Shown here piece after piece: positions 43,011 to 52,363 of a DNA stretch of 64,000 nt. The DNA comes from Paenibacillus sp. cl123 (lineage in GTDB: Bacteria; Bacillota; Bacilli; Paenibacillales; NBRC-103111). Location: contig NZ_FMYY01000003.1 of the NCBI RefSeq assembly GCF_900101595.1, positions 305,889 to 369,888 of the forward strand, in the 5' to 3' direction. The position numbers and the translations under genes were made by a program. The notes under the pieces are model-generated. The model made no database searches, was not told the origin of the DNA, and saw nothing but the letters and a program-made list of their open reading frames with translations. Numbering within the stretch: position 1 is the first letter of the stretch; every line of letters begins with the position of its first letter.

Positions 43011-43985
43011 ATGAGCCGATATACATGCATAGGGGCCGGGGCGCTGGGCACGTTGTTTGCGGCGCGGCTGAGCTTGGCGGGATTTTCGGTGCAGCTTCTC
43101 GTACGCAGGGCTGAGCAGGCCCGGCTGATCGATGAGCGAGGGCTTTCGCTTCGAGAGGGGCACGGAGCCGAGCTGACCGCGCGGCCCGTGGTGCTGACGC
43201 TGGAGGAGCAGGCAGGCGAAGACGGCGGCAGACCGCCGGCCGGGACTGCCGCGGATGAGCTGCATTATATCCTGCTGAGCGTCAAACAGACAGCCATTAC
43301 GGAGGAACTCGCGCGCTCCATCAAGCGACTGATGGGACCGGGCTCCTGGGTGGTCTGCCTGCAGAACGGGATCGGACATGCCGAGAAGCTGGCGCGTTAC
43401 ATTCCCCGGGACCGCTTGCTGCTGGCCGTTACGACCGAAGCCTCGCTGCGCGTGGCCGATAACGCAGCCATTCATACAGGCCGCGGAGAAACCTATATGG
43501 GCGCTTATGTAGAGGATCATCCCGGCGAAAACAGCCGAAAAGCGCAAAAAAATCTTATATTAGACCTGAAAACGGCAGGATTTGAGGTTTTTCTGTCGAA
43601 TGAGATCATAAACCGAGCTTGGCAGAAGTTAATTATCAACGCTGCGATTAATCCTCTGAGCGCCATTCTGCAGATAAGAAACGGCTTGCTCCTGGAGCGG
43701 AGCGAAGCGCGGGAGCTCATGCGGCTAATCGTCGAAGAAGGCGTTCGTCTGGCGGAAGCCTGCGGAATCAGCCTGGGGCCGAATCCCTGGATGCGCGTGC
43801 AGGAGGTTTGCAGCCTTACGACGGCGAACCAATCGTCCATGCTGCAGGATAGGCTTGCAGGGCGTCCTACCGAGATCGAGGCCATTGCGGGGAGTATGCT
43901 TGAGCAGGCCGAAGCAATGGGAATGGAACTGCACGTATTGAAAAGCGTATATCTCCTCGTTAAAGCGCTGGAGAGCCGCGAATAG
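43011..43985 (+). CDS. panE: Ketopantoate reductase (2-dehydropantoate 2-reductase)
   Basis: 324 residues. The NADPH-binding GxGxxG is in CIGAGALGTLFAARL (Gly8-Ala-Gly10-Ala-Leu-Gly13). The family motifs NGIGHAEKLARYIPRDRLLLAVTTEAS and a catalytic Lys/Glu-type region KLIINAAINPLSAIL follow. It reduces 2-dehydropantoate in CoA synthesis. AAAAGGGGGAGG precedes the ATG. It corresponds to B. subtilis ylbQ, a paralogue of panE; paralogues can have other 2-hydroxyacid substrates. Confidence 0.92.
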   Translation: MSRYTCIGAGALGTLFAARLSLAGFSVQLLVRRAEQARLIDERGLSLREGHGAELTARPVVLTLEEQAGEDGGRPPAGTAADELHYILLSVKQTAITEELARSIKRLMGPGSWVVCLQNGIGHAEKLARYIPRDRLLLAVTTEASLRVADNAAIHTGRGETYMGAYVEDHPGENSRKAQKNLILDLKTAGFEVFLSNEIINRAWQKLIINAAINPLSAILQIRNGLLLERSEARELMRLIVEEGVRLAEACGISLGPNPWMRVQEVCSLTTANQSSMLQDRLAGRPTEIEAIAGSMLEQAEAMGMELHVLKSVYLLVKALESRE

Positions 43986-44023
43986 CAGTGGAATGAACCA
44001 TTAACGTCGGATCGGGTGATGTT

Positions 44024-44416
44024 ATGAACGTATGGAACTGGCTTCATCAATTGTATACTTTGCTTGCGCTCGTCCCCTTTGTCGTTTTTTTCATTACATG
44101 GCTCATCGTGTATTACAACAAGCGCGACAAGCGGAAAGCAACCCATCTCAGCATGGATGTCACTACGCTGTTCCTGATAGGGTCGGTTGCCTACATGAGC
44201 CGCAATCTGTTTAACTCGGCGTTTTTGCTGTGGATGATCGTGCTGCTGTTCCTTGTGGCCGCGGGGCTGCTCGGCAGCATGCAGAATCGGCTGAAGGGAC
44301 GAGTCGATTTGAAGAAGATTGCACGCACATTGTCGAGACTCGGCTTCCTCGTGTTGACGGCATGTTACGTCATGCTGCTGGTCGTCGGCATCGGTAAGTA
44401 TATGCTTCAGTCCTGA
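44024..44416 (+). CDS. DUF3397 membrane protein
   Basis: 130 residues with about four helices: LLALVPFVVFFITWLIVYY, VTTLFLIGSVAYMSRNLF, FLLWMIVLLFLVAAGLLG and GFLVLTACYVMLLVVGIG. DUF3397 lies between panE and bshC in many Bacillales; function unknown. GGGTGAT precedes the ATG. The transcript ends at a strong terminator 55 nt downstream. Confidence 0.82.
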   Translation: MNVWNWLHQLYTLLALVPFVVFFITWLIVYYNKRDKRKATHLSMDVTTLFLIGSVAYMSRNLFNSAFLLWMIVLLFLVAAGLLGSMQNRLKGRVDLKKIARTLSRLGFLVLTACYVMLLVVGIGKYMLQS

Positions 44417-44470
44417 TTGAATTCCGGAAATCACTTACATACTTCTGCGCATAAATTTGTACCGGAAATG

Positions 44471-44498
44471 AGAGCCTATTCCATAGGCTCTTTTTTTT
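44471..44498 (+). terminator. Terminator after the DUF3397 gene
   Basis: AGAGCCTAT and ATAGGCTCT form a perfect 9-bp stem with loop TCC, followed by seven T. Confidence 0.88.
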
Positions 44499-44570
44499 GT
44501 CTTAGTGAACGAACGGCTTCTAAATCTCTACAATTTTACGAAATTATTGACCAATGACAAAAAATAGTAC

Positions 44571-44599
44571 TAGATTTTATTAACCGTCGGTTATATAAT
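44571..44599 (+). promoter_or_regulatory. Candidate promoter of the opp operon
   Basis: TATAAT at 44594-44599 is perfect; the hexamer 17 nt upstream is TAGATT (44571-44576), a poor -35. An alternative pair is TTGACC (44547-44552) with TAGATT (44571-44576). Confidence 0.45.
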
Positions 44600-44606
44600 T
44601 ACTCAG

Positions 44607-44620
44607 TGGTAACGGTTTCA
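44607..44620 (+). promoter_or_regulatory. Catabolite-responsive element (cre) at the opp promoter
   Basis: TGGTAACGGTTTCA fits the CcpA consensus TGWNANCGNTNWCA at every fixed position except the third. It lies about 8 bp after the -10, over the expected start, where CcpA represses. Confidence 0.65.
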
Positions 44621-44744
44621 GTTGTTTACAGATCGTCCTTTTAAAGGTATTATCGAACGGATGTCTCTTAATTGACCAGGTGATAATTCTGATAACCATA
44701 ATCGGAATTAGCATATAATTACATATTTTTAAAGGAGGATGTAT

Positions 44745-46412
44745 ATGAAGTTGAATAAACTTCTAGTTCTGGCTTCTGTGACGGCTATGCTTGGCGCGAC
44801 AGTTGCCGGATGCTCGGGCAATGCCAACCAAGAACAAATAGGGGGCGGCGCCACAGACAATAAAAAAGCGCCGGCGCAAGAAATTCGTATCAATATGTCG
44901 GCCGAGCCGCCTGCACTCGATAGCTCCATTGCGACAACTAACCCGTCGTTCACGATTCTTAACGCTGTTAACGAAGGCTTGTACCGCCTGGATGCCGAAG
45001 GCAAGCCGCAGCCAGGTCTCGCCAAAGAGCTTCCAAAAATCTCTCCCGACGGCCTCGTGTACACGATCACGCTGCGCGACGGATTGAAATGGGCCGATGG
45101 TTCCGCATTGACGGCGAACGACTTCGTCTGGGCTTACCAGCGTACGTTGGACCCTGCCACCAAAGCGAAATATGCTTCGATGCTGGCCTGGATCAAGGGC
45201 GGAGCCGATCTGAACAAAGCGAAGCCGGAGGAGCTCGAAGCTAAAAAAGCGGCTCTGGGCATTAAAGCCAAGGACGACAAAACGCTGGAAATTACGCTTG
45301 AGCGTCCGGTTGCTTTCTTCGTGGACCAGCTGGCTAATCCGCTGTTTTTCCCGCAAAAGGCTGATTTCGTCACGAAGCAAGGCGACAAAAACGGCGCGGA
45401 TGCGGACAAGGTGATGGGCGCAGGTCCGTTCAAGCTGGAGAAATGGGATCATGAGCAGCAGCTTGTCATGGTTAAAAACGAAAACTATTGGGACGCTGCC
45501 AATGTGAAGCTGAACAAAGTGACGGTCAACGTTGTAAAAGACCCGAATACGGCGCTTAACATGTTCGAAACGAACCAAGTGGACTTGACTGAGCTCCGCG
45601 GCGAGCAGTCCAAAATGTTCCAAGGCAAGCCTGAGCTGGCCATCAAAAAAGAGTTCGTAACCGCCTATGTGATGTTCCACAACAGCAAAAACCCGGCCTT
45701 CGCCAATGCAAAGGTTCGCCAAGCGCTCGGTATGGCGATTGACCGCAAAGCCTACAACGAAGTTGTACTCGGCGGCACCTCGATCCCATCGACAGGTCTT
45801 GTGCCGGGAACGGTTCTTGACGGCAACAAGCAGGAATTCCGCAAGACGGCCGGCGATACGCAGACGGCATTCGATGCAGCTAAAGCCAAAGCGCTGCTGG
45901 CCGAAGGTTTGAAGGAATTGAACATGACGGCGCTGCCGAAGTTCAAGCTGACTTCGGACGACACGGAAACATCCAAGAAAACGATCGAGTTCATCCAGGC
46001 GCAATGGAAACAAAACCTTGGCGTTGATGTGGATGGCGAGCCGCTGCCGTTTGCGCTCCGCGTGAAAAACATGCAGGAAAACAACTTTGACGCTCTGATC
46101 GCCCTGTGGGGAGCGGATTACAATGACCCGATGACCTTCCTTGACATGTGGGTGTCCGACAACAAATCGTTCAACTACGTGCAATACAACAGCAAAGCTT
46201 ATGACGATCTGGTCAAAGGCGCCGATAAGGAAGTAGATGTGGCTAAACGCGCCCAAATGCTTGTTGAAGCCGAGAAGGTTCTGATGAACGACGCTCCGAT
46301 TTACCCGCTGTATTTCCGTACGAAGCCGTATGCGAAAAATGCAAACGTAGACGGCCTGATTTTGCCGGCTATGTCCAAAGAATGGGAGCTTCGTTGGGTC
46401 AGCATCAAGTAA
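44745..46412 (+). CDS. oppA: Oligopeptide ABC transporter, substrate-binding lipoprotein
   Basis: 555 residues, SBP_bac_5 family: signal peptide with lipobox ATVAGC, then AEPPALDSSIATTNPSFTILNAVNEGLYRLD and the later TLEITLERPVAFFVDQLANPLFFP. It binds peptides outside the membrane for import by OppBCDF. The ATG at 44745 is chosen because AAAGGAGG lies 6 nt upstream; an ATG at 44739 abuts it. It begins a five-gene operon. Confidence 0.94.
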   Translation: MKLNKLLVLASVTAMLGATVAGCSGNANQEQIGGGATDNKKAPAQEIRINMSAEPPALDSSIATTNPSFTILNAVNEGLYRLDAEGKPQPGLAKELPKISPDGLVYTITLRDGLKWADGSALTANDFVWAYQRTLDPATKAKYASMLAWIKGGADLNKAKPEELEAKKAALGIKAKDDKTLEITLERPVAFFVDQLANPLFFPQKADFVTKQGDKNGADADKVMGAGPFKLEKWDHEQQLVMVKNENYWDAANVKLNKVTVNVVKDPNTALNMFETNQVDLTELRGEQSKMFQGKPELAIKKEFVTAYVMFHNSKNPAFANAKVRQALGMAIDRKAYNEVVLGGTSIPSTGLVPGTVLDGNKQEFRKTAGDTQTAFDAAKAKALLAEGLKELNMTALPKFKLTSDDTETSKKTIEFIQAQWKQNLGVDVDGEPLPFALRVKNMQENNFDALIALWGADYNDPMTFLDMWVSDNKSFNYVQYNSKAYDDLVKGADKEVDVAKRAQMLVEAEKVLMNDAPIYPLYFRTKPYAKNANVDGLILPAMSKEWELRWVSIK

Positions 46413-46442
46413 GTTAGCCCGCGCTGTTTGAGAGGAAGAGGG

Positions 46443-46480
46443 GGCCGTTCTGAGATAGGGAGAACGGCCTCGCTTTTTTC
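46443..46480 (+). terminator. Partial terminator between oppA and oppB
   Basis: GGCCGTTCT and AGAACGGCC pair around about 9 nt, followed by TCGCTTTTTT. Such a hairpin commonly lowers downstream expression relative to the binding protein. Confidence 0.72.
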
Positions 46481-46642
46481 TCGTCATCCCGGCTTTCCGG
46501 GATCGGCAGGCAATGCGGAGCTGTTTCGCAAACATAGCCTGTTCAGCGGTGGACGACTATGCTTGCGAAGCAGCTCGGCTGCCCTTGGCCAAGCTGCATG
46601 CAATGTATTTATATGCTTTCTCACTAGTTCAGGAGGTGTGCC

Positions 46643-47578
46643 ATGCTTCGTTACTTGCTGCGACGTCTGGTATATATGGCGATCACTTTGTGGCTCATCG
46701 TAACGTTAACGTTTGTGTTGATGAAAAATTTGCCGGGTGACCCGTTTGGCGAAGATTCTCAGAAGATGACCGCCGAGCAGCGCCAGATTTTATATGCACA
46801 GTATGGTCTAGACAAACCGATTTGGGAGCAGTATCTGAAATACATGAACAACGTGCTTCACGGCGATCTCGGGGTTTCCTATTCCTTTCCGACCCGTAAA
46901 GTGACGGACATTATCCAGCAAGCCTTCCCGGCCTCGCTGGAGCTCGGCTTGTGGGCGCTTGGCATCGCCATCGTCGTCGGTCTTTTCCTCGGCATTATCG
47001 CATCCTTGAACCATAATAAAGGGCTGGACGTCGGAGCGATGTTTACGGCTATCATCGGAATTTCGATTCCGTCGTTTGTGCTTGGACCGCTTCTGTCGTA
47101 TTTTGTCGGAGTGAAGCTTGGGTGGCTGCCTCCCGGGATGTGGACGGGTCCGGAATCGCGCGTGCTGCCGGCGATTGCCCTGTCCTTCGGTACGATCGCC
47201 ATATTGGCGAGGCTGATGCGCACGTCGATGCTTGATGTGCTTAATCAGGATTACATCAAAACCGCCAAGGCGAAGGGTTTGTCGAGCCCGGTTATCGTTG
47301 TCCGGCATACGATCCGCAATGCTATTTTGCCGGTCGTCACGGTACTCGGTCCCGTATTCGTCAATCTGATTACCGGTACGCTTGTTGTCGAGCAAATTTT
47401 CGTTGTGCCGGGCTTGGGCAAGCACTTCGTGCAGTCGATTTATTCCAATGACTATACGATGATCACGGGGCTGACGATCTTCTACTCGTTTATTTTGATC
47501 GTTGTGCTCTTTATTACGGATATTTTGTATGGCATCGTGGATCCGAGAATTCGTCTGACGAAGGGAGGAAGCAAATGA
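46643..47578 (+). CDS. oppB: Oligopeptide ABC transporter permease OppB
   Basis: 311 residues, six membrane helices, N-terminal LLRRLVYMAITLWLIVTLTFVLMKNLPGDPFG and the permease EAA-type loop (KTAKAKGLSSPVIVVRHTIRNAILP). It forms half of the membrane channel with OppC. AGGAGGTG precedes the ATG. It overlaps oppC (ATGA). Confidence 0.96.
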   Translation: MLRYLLRRLVYMAITLWLIVTLTFVLMKNLPGDPFGEDSQKMTAEQRQILYAQYGLDKPIWEQYLKYMNNVLHGDLGVSYSFPTRKVTDIIQQAFPASLELGLWALGIAIVVGLFLGIIASLNHNKGLDVGAMFTAIIGISIPSFVLGPLLSYFVGVKLGWLPPGMWTGPESRVLPAIALSFGTIAILARLMRTSMLDVLNQDYIKTAKAKGLSSPVIVVRHTIRNAILPVVTVLGPVFVNLITGTLVVEQIFVVPGLGKHFVQSIYSNDYTMITGLTIFYSFILIVVLFITDILYGIVDPRIRLTKGGSK

Positions 47579-48492
47579 TGGATGTGTCCAAAGAGATGTT
47601 TCAACCGGTAGAACGCGAGCAGGTGGGCCGCGAATCCATCGTTCGCCCTTCGCTGACGTACTGGAAGGATGCCTGGAGACGCCTGAAGAAAAACAGGCTG
47701 GCGATGTTTGGTCTGATCACGCTCTGTACGCTTGCTGTGCTTTCGATCTTCGGGCCGATGATCTCCAAGTTCGATTATGCGACGCAAAATTATGACATCA
47801 AGAACCTCGGGCCATCGGCCGAGCATTGGTTCGGCACGGACGATTTCGGCCGCGACCTGTGGGTTCGCGTATGGTGGGGGACCCGGATTTCACTGGCGAT
47901 CGGGCTTACCGCCGCGCTGCTGGATCTGGTGTTCGGCGTGATTTACGGCGGCGTCTCCGCTTATTATGGCGGACGGGTGGACGATGTGATGCAGCGGGTT
48001 ATCGAGATTGTATACTCGATCCCTTTCCTGCTGATTTCCATCCTGCTCATCATCGTGATGGGCCCTGGCTTCAAAACGATCATCATCGCCTATGCGATTA
48101 CCGGCTGGGTGCCGATGGCGAGGCTTGTCCGCGGGCAAATCCTGCAGCTCAAGGAGCAGGAGTATGTGCTCGCAGCGAGAACGCTTGGCGCCGGAGGCAC
48201 TCGCATTATCCTGAAGCATCTGGTGCCTAACGCGCTTGGACTTATAATTGTTCAGATTACATTTATCGTGCCATCGGCCATATTCGTCGAATCATTCCTG
48301 AGCTTTATCGGTCTTGGCATTCGGGTGCCGCTCGCCTCGCTCGGCTCATTGCTGTCCGACGGCGCGAACTCGATCCGGATGTATCCTCACCGGATTATTT
48401 CCCCGACGATCGTGTTCAGCTTGATCCTGATGAGCTTCAACCTGCTCGGCGACGGTCTGCGGGATGCTCTCGATCCGAAGATGCGCAAATAG
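47575..48492 (+). CDS. oppC: Oligopeptide ABC transporter permease OppC
   Basis: 305 residues: a cytoplasmic N-terminus then six helices with DDFGRDLWVRVWWGTRISLAIG and the EAA loop AARTLGAGGTRIILKHLVPN. It is the second channel half. The start ATG overlaps the oppB stop and has AAGGGAGG 6 nt upstream. Confidence 0.96.
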   Translation: MMDVSKEMFQPVEREQVGRESIVRPSLTYWKDAWRRLKKNRLAMFGLITLCTLAVLSIFGPMISKFDYATQNYDIKNLGPSAEHWFGTDDFGRDLWVRVWWGTRISLAIGLTAALLDLVFGVIYGGVSAYYGGRVDDVMQRVIEIVYSIPFLLISILLIIVMGPGFKTIIIAYAITGWVPMARLVRGQILQLKEQEYVLAARTLGAGGTRIILKHLVPNALGLIIVQITFIVPSAIFVESFLSFIGLGIRVPLASLGSLLSDGANSIRMYPHRIISPTIVFSLILMSFNLLGDGLRDALDPKMRK

Positions 48493-48520
48493 GCAGTCAT
48501 TCATTCGGAGGTGACTATAG

Positions 48521-49552
48521 ATGAGTAAAAATAAACCGATATTGGAAGTTAAGGATCTGCGGGTATCTTTCCGCACGTATGCCGGCGAAGTGCAAGCCGT
48601 GCGCGGCGTATCCTTTCATTTGAATAAAGGCGAGGTGCTCGCGATCGTAGGCGAATCGGGCTGCGGCAAGTCCGTAACCGCGCAGACGCTGATGCGGCTT
48701 ATTCCGACGCCTCCCAGCTTTATCAAAAGCGGCTCGATTTTGTTTGACGGAGCAACGGATATTACGAAGCTCTCGAATGCCAAGATGGAGAAAATCCGCG
48801 GCTCCGAGATGGGCATGATCTTCCAGGACCCGATGACATCGCTGAACCCGACAATGACGGTCGGCAAGCAAATTACGGAAGGCTTGATTAAGCATCAAGG
48901 CTTAAGCCGCAGCGCAGCCGACGCGCGCGCGCTCGAAATTTTGAAGCTGGTGGGCATCTCCAATCCGGAAGGGCGGCTGAAGCAGTACCCGCATGAATTT
49001 TCCGGAGGGATGCGTCAGCGGGTCATGATCGCCATCGCGCTCGCCTGCAATCCGAAGCTGCTGATCGCGGACGAGCCGACGACGGCGCTGGACGTGACGA
49101 TCCAGGCGCAGATTATCGATCTGATGAAGAAGCTGTCCGAGCAGACGGACTCGGCGATCATCGTCATTACGCATGACCTCGGGGTCGTTGCGGAGATGGC
49201 TCAGCGCGTCGTGGTCATGTATGCGGGCAAGGTGGTGGAGCAAGGGACGGTCGATGAGATTTTCTATCAGTCGCGCCATCCTTATTCATGGGGGCTGCTT
49301 CGTTCCGTTCCCCGGCTCGATCAGGAGAAGGACAGCGAGCTGGTGCCGATCCCCGGCACGCCCCCGGACCTGTTTGCGCCGCCCAAGGGCTGTGCGTTCG
49401 CAGCCAGATGCCCGTATGCGATGAAGGTTTGTCTGGAGATCGATCCGGAGCCTACGCCATTATCCGGCACGCATTCGGCCGCTTGCTGGCTGCTCGACAA
49501 AAATGCTCCGCAGGTTGAACGTCCGGTCGAAGCGGGAGGTGCGGCACGATGA
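48521..49552 (+). CDS. oppD: Oligopeptide ABC transporter ATPase OppD
   Basis: 343 residues: Walker A GESGCGKS, the ABC signature FSGGMRQR, Walker [13 protein letters not shown], and the C-terminal OppD/F domain with [15 protein letters not shown]. It hydrolyses ATP to drive uptake, pairing with OppF. The Cys-containing C-terminal domain may bind an FeS cluster in this family. GGAGGTGA precedes the ATG. Confidence 0.97.
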   Translation: MSKNKPILEVKDLRVSFRTYAGEVQAVRGVSFHLNKGEVLAIVGESGCGKSVTAQTLMRLIPTPPSFIKSGSILFDGATDITKLSNAKMEKIRGSEMGMIFQDPMTSLNPTMTVGKQITEGLIKHQGLSRSAADARALEILKLVGISNPEGRLKQYPHEFSGGMRQRVMIAIALACNPKLLIADEPTTALDVTIQAQIIDLMKKLSEQTDSAIIVITHDLGVVAEMAQRVVVMYAGKVVEQGTVDEIFYQSRHPYSWGLLRSVPRLDQEKDSELVPIPGTPPDLFAPPKGCAFAARCPYAMKVCLEIDPEPTPLSGTHSAACWLLDKNAPQVERPVEAGGAAR

Positions 49553-50505
49553 GCAAGCAACCGATTCTCGAAGTGAAAAATTTGCAGAAGCATTTTCATC
49601 TTGGCGGCGGCAAAACGCTGAAGGCTGTCGATATGCTGAACTTCTCCATCGAGCGCGGGGAAACTTTCGGTCTGGTAGGCGAGTCCGGCTGCGGCAAATC
49701 GACCGCAGGGCGGACGATCATCCGGCTGTATGAGGCGACAAGCGGCGAAGTTCTGTTTAACGGGGAAAATGTTCACAAGCTGCGCGGACGGAAAATGCAG
49801 GAATTCCGCCGGCAGATGCAGATGGTGTTTCAGGACCCTTATGCTTCATTGAATCCGCGCATGACCGTCGGCAATATTATTGCCGAGGGCATCGATATTC
49901 ACGGCGTGACCAGCGGCCGCCAGCGCAAGCAGCGCGTGTCCGAGCTGCTGGACGCCGTCGGTCTGAACGAAGAGCACGCAAGCCGGTTTCCGCATGAATT
50001 CTCGGGCGGCCAGCGGCAGCGGATCGGGATCGCCCGGGCGCTTGCGATCGAGCCGCAATTTATTATCGCGGACGAGCCGATCTCGGCGCTGGACGTATCC
50101 GTACAGGCCCAGGTAGTGAATTTGTTCAAGAAGCTGCAGAAGGAACGCGGCCTGACGTACTTGTTCATCGCGCATGATTTGGCGATGGTCAAGCATATTT
50201 CGGACCGGATCGGCGTCATGTATCTCGGCAAGCTGGTGGAGGTTACGACGGCGGAGGAGCTTTATGCCAACCCGCTGCATCCGTATACCCAATCTCTGCT
50301 GTCGGCGATTCCGATTCCCGATCCGGAAATCGAACGCACGCGCGAGCGGATTATTCTCGAGGGTGAAATTCCGAGCCCGCTGAACCCGCCGAGCGGCTGT
50401 CCGTTCCGGACGCGTTGTCCAAAGGCGATGGCGGAATGTGCGGCAGCGATGCCGGAGTTCAAGGAAGTCAAGCCGGGTCATTTTACCGCATGCCACTTAT
50501 ATTAG
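49549..50505 (+). CDS. oppF: Oligopeptide ABC transporter ATPase OppF
   Basis: 318 residues: Walker [10 protein letters not shown], signature FSGGQRQRIGIARALA, Walker B FIIADEPISALD, and C-terminal GCPFRTRCPKAMAEC. It pairs with OppD. The ATG overlaps the oppD stop. A terminator follows, so the operon ends here. Confidence 0.97.
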   Translation: MSKQPILEVKNLQKHFHLGGGKTLKAVDMLNFSIERGETFGLVGESGCGKSTAGRTIIRLYEATSGEVLFNGENVHKLRGRKMQEFRRQMQMVFQDPYASLNPRMTVGNIIAEGIDIHGVTSGRQRKQRVSELLDAVGLNEEHASRFPHEFSGGQRQRIGIARALAIEPQFIIADEPISALDVSVQAQVVNLFKKLQKERGLTYLFIAHDLAMVKHISDRIGVMYLGKLVEVTTAEELYANPLHPYTQSLLSAIPIPDPEIERTRERIILEGEIPSPLNPPSGCPFRTRCPKAMAECAAAMPEFKEVKPGHFTACHLY

Positions 50506-50515
50506 AAGAAACAAA

Positions 50516-50556
50516 AGCTTGCCGGACGCGCTCTCGCGTATCCGGCGGGCTTTTTG
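50516..50556 (+). terminator. Terminator of the opp operon
   Basis: GCTTGCCGGACGCG and CGCGTATCCGGCGGGC pair with a small bulge around CTCT, followed by TTTTT. Confidence 0.82.
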
Positions 50557-50594
50557 GGTTACTTTGGCGGGGAGGCCGGGCTGTCCGGTTTGTT

Positions 50595-50623
50595 TTGACG
50601 ATTTGGGTTATCCTGTGTACAAT
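50595..50623 (+). promoter_or_regulatory. SigA-type promoter of bshC
   Basis: TTGACG (50595-50600), 17-nt spacer, TACAAT (50618-50623). Confidence 0.72.
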
Positions 50624-50688
50624 AAAGTTGTTTGCTGGCTTACCTACGAATGGGAGGCAGCTAACCAAATATAAGAGAGGCGGCGGGT

Positions 50689-52332
50689 ATGTTGCAGATA
50701 GACGCGATCGACTGGCATTCCGGCCAGCCTTTGACTGACGATTACATACGTCGATATGCCTTGACGGGCGACCTATTTGATTATAATCCGTGGGATGCCT
50801 CCAGCTGGGAAGAGCGTGCAGTCTGGCTGGATAAGGAGCGCAGCTTCGGGGCGGATCGCGACAAGCTCGCCGATGTGCTGCACGCGTTCAACATGCGCGC
50901 GGGCGGCGTGCCTCAAGCCTTGCAGGCGGTCGATAAGCTGCGTGACCCGCGGACGCTGTGCATCGTCGGGGGGCAGCAGGCGAGCTTGTTTGGAGGACCG
51001 CTGCTTGTGCTTTACAAGGCGATATCGCTCATCCAGGCGGCTAGAGCGGCCGAGCGGCAGCTTGACAGGCCGGTGATCCCGGTATTCTGGATCGCCGGAG
51101 AGGATCATGACTTTGATGAGGCGAACCATGTGCTGGTGCTGACGCCGGAGAGCAAGGTGGAGAAAATCAAGCTCGCTCATCCCGGAGGCCCGCGCACGTC
51201 CGTCAGCCGGACGATGATTGCCGAGGAGCAATGGGAAGAAGTGCTCGCACAGTTGGAGCAGTCGCTGCTGCCGACCGAATATAAGGACGAAGTCGTCGCC
51301 CGTCTTCGCGAGGCGGTACGATCGTCTTTGTCGCTGGTCGATACGTTCGCCAAGCTGCTCGCTTCGCTGCTCGGCCGCGAGGGGCTGGTGCTGCTCGACT
51401 CCGACGATCCCGCCCTGCGCGAGCTGGAGGGGCCGATGTTCCGCGTCCTGCTGGAGCGAAGCGGCGAGCTGAACGAAGCGATTGCGGAGGGCAGCGCCCA
51501 GGTGAGGAAGCAGGGCTACGAGCCTCAGGTCGAAATTTACCCGAACGGGGCCAATCTGTTCGTCTACGATGAGACGGGCGAACGCGTGCTGCTGTATGAG
51601 GACGAGGCGCGGACGGGTTACACGGACCGCCGGGGCGAACGCCGCTTCAGCCGCGAGGAGCTGCTCGCCTGGACGGATGAGGAGCCCGGCCGTCTGAGCA
51701 ACAATGTGATGACGAGACCTCTGATGCAGGACTATTTATTCCCGGTGCTGGCGACCGTGCTTGGGCCGGCTGAGATCGTCTACTGGGGCCAGACGAAGCA
51801 GGCGTTTCATAAGCTGGGCATGCGCATGCCGATCGTGCTCCCGCGGCTTGTGTTCACGCTGCTGGAAGGTCCGGTGCAGAAGCATATGCAGAAGCTGGGG
51901 CTCACCTTGAGCGATGTACAGGAGCGGCTGCAGGAGAAGCAGGAGTCCTGGCTGCGAGAGCGGGATCAGCTTCAGGTAGAACGGCGGTTCGCCGAAGTCG
52001 CCCAGCGCTTCCGGACCGACTATGAGCCGCTCGTGGCAATGCTGGGTCAGATCAATCCGGGACTGCAGACGCTGGGCGCAACGAATCTGGGGAAAATCAT
52101 CGAACAGATTGACTTCCTCCGGCAAAAAGCGGAAGATGGACTACGTACGCAGAATGAAGCCGGGTTGCGTCAGTTTACTCGAATCGGACAGTCGATTGCG
52201 CCGGGCGGGAAGCCGCAGGAGCGGGTGCTGAATATGGCGCCTTATTTCAACAAGTACGGGGATTTCTGGCTCCAGGAGCTGGTGAACACCGAGATTCCGC
52301 TCGACGGCAAGCATCGTATCTGTTATATGTGA
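50689..52332 (+). CDS. bshC: Bacillithiol synthase BshC
   Basis: 547 residues (family length). CIVGGQQASLFGGPLLVLYKAISLI and FWIAGEDHDFDEANHVLVL are the nucleotide-site motifs of BshC. It adds cysteine to GlcN-malate, the last step of bacillithiol synthesis. A long helical segment (about 390-440) is typical. GAGGCGG precedes the ATG. It corresponds to yllA beside mraZ in Bacillus; here ahcY and two envelope genes intervene. Confidence 0.96.
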   Translation: MLQIDAIDWHSGQPLTDDYIRRYALTGDLFDYNPWDASSWEERAVWLDKERSFGADRDKLADVLHAFNMRAGGVPQALQAVDKLRDPRTLCIVGGQQASLFGGPLLVLYKAISLIQAARAAERQLDRPVIPVFWIAGEDHDFDEANHVLVLTPESKVEKIKLAHPGGPRTSVSRTMIAEEQWEEVLAQLEQSLLPTEYKDEVVARLREAVRSSLSLVDTFAKLLASLLGREGLVLLDSDDPALRELEGPMFRVLLERSGELNEAIAEGSAQVRKQGYEPQVEIYPNGANLFVYDETGERVLLYEDEARTGYTDRRGERRFSREELLAWTDEEPGRLSNNVMTRPLMQDYLFPVLATVLGPAEIVYWGQTKQAFHKLGMRMPIVLPRLVFTLLEGPVQKHMQKLGLTLSDVQERLQEKQESWLRERDQLQVERRFAEVAQRFRTDYEPLVAMLGQINPGLQTLGATNLGKIIEQIDFLRQKAEDGLRTQNEAGLRQFTRIGQSIAPGGKPQERVLNMAPYFNKYGDFWLQELVNTEIPLDGKHRICYM

Positions 52333-52363
52333 GGTATATTAAACAAGCTTAGGAGGAATGACA

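Larger units (their letters stand above)
44417..44744. other. Regulatory region of the opp operon
   Basis: It contains a terminator, a promoter region, a 13-bp palindrome TAACCG-T-CGGTTA (44581-44593) directly before the -10, and a cre site. Sequence between 44620 and 44738 is AT-rich with a possible second promoter (TTGACC, 19-nt spacer, CATAAT). No gene is seen. Confidence 0.6.

Noticed and set aside
44763-46535. 590-codon open frame opposite oppA
   Set aside because: Same reason: antisense shadow of a long biased gene with a valid signal peptide and family match on the other strand.
52333-52363. Possible SAH riboswitch before ahcY
   Set aside because: Only 31 nt separate the genes, too short for the element.
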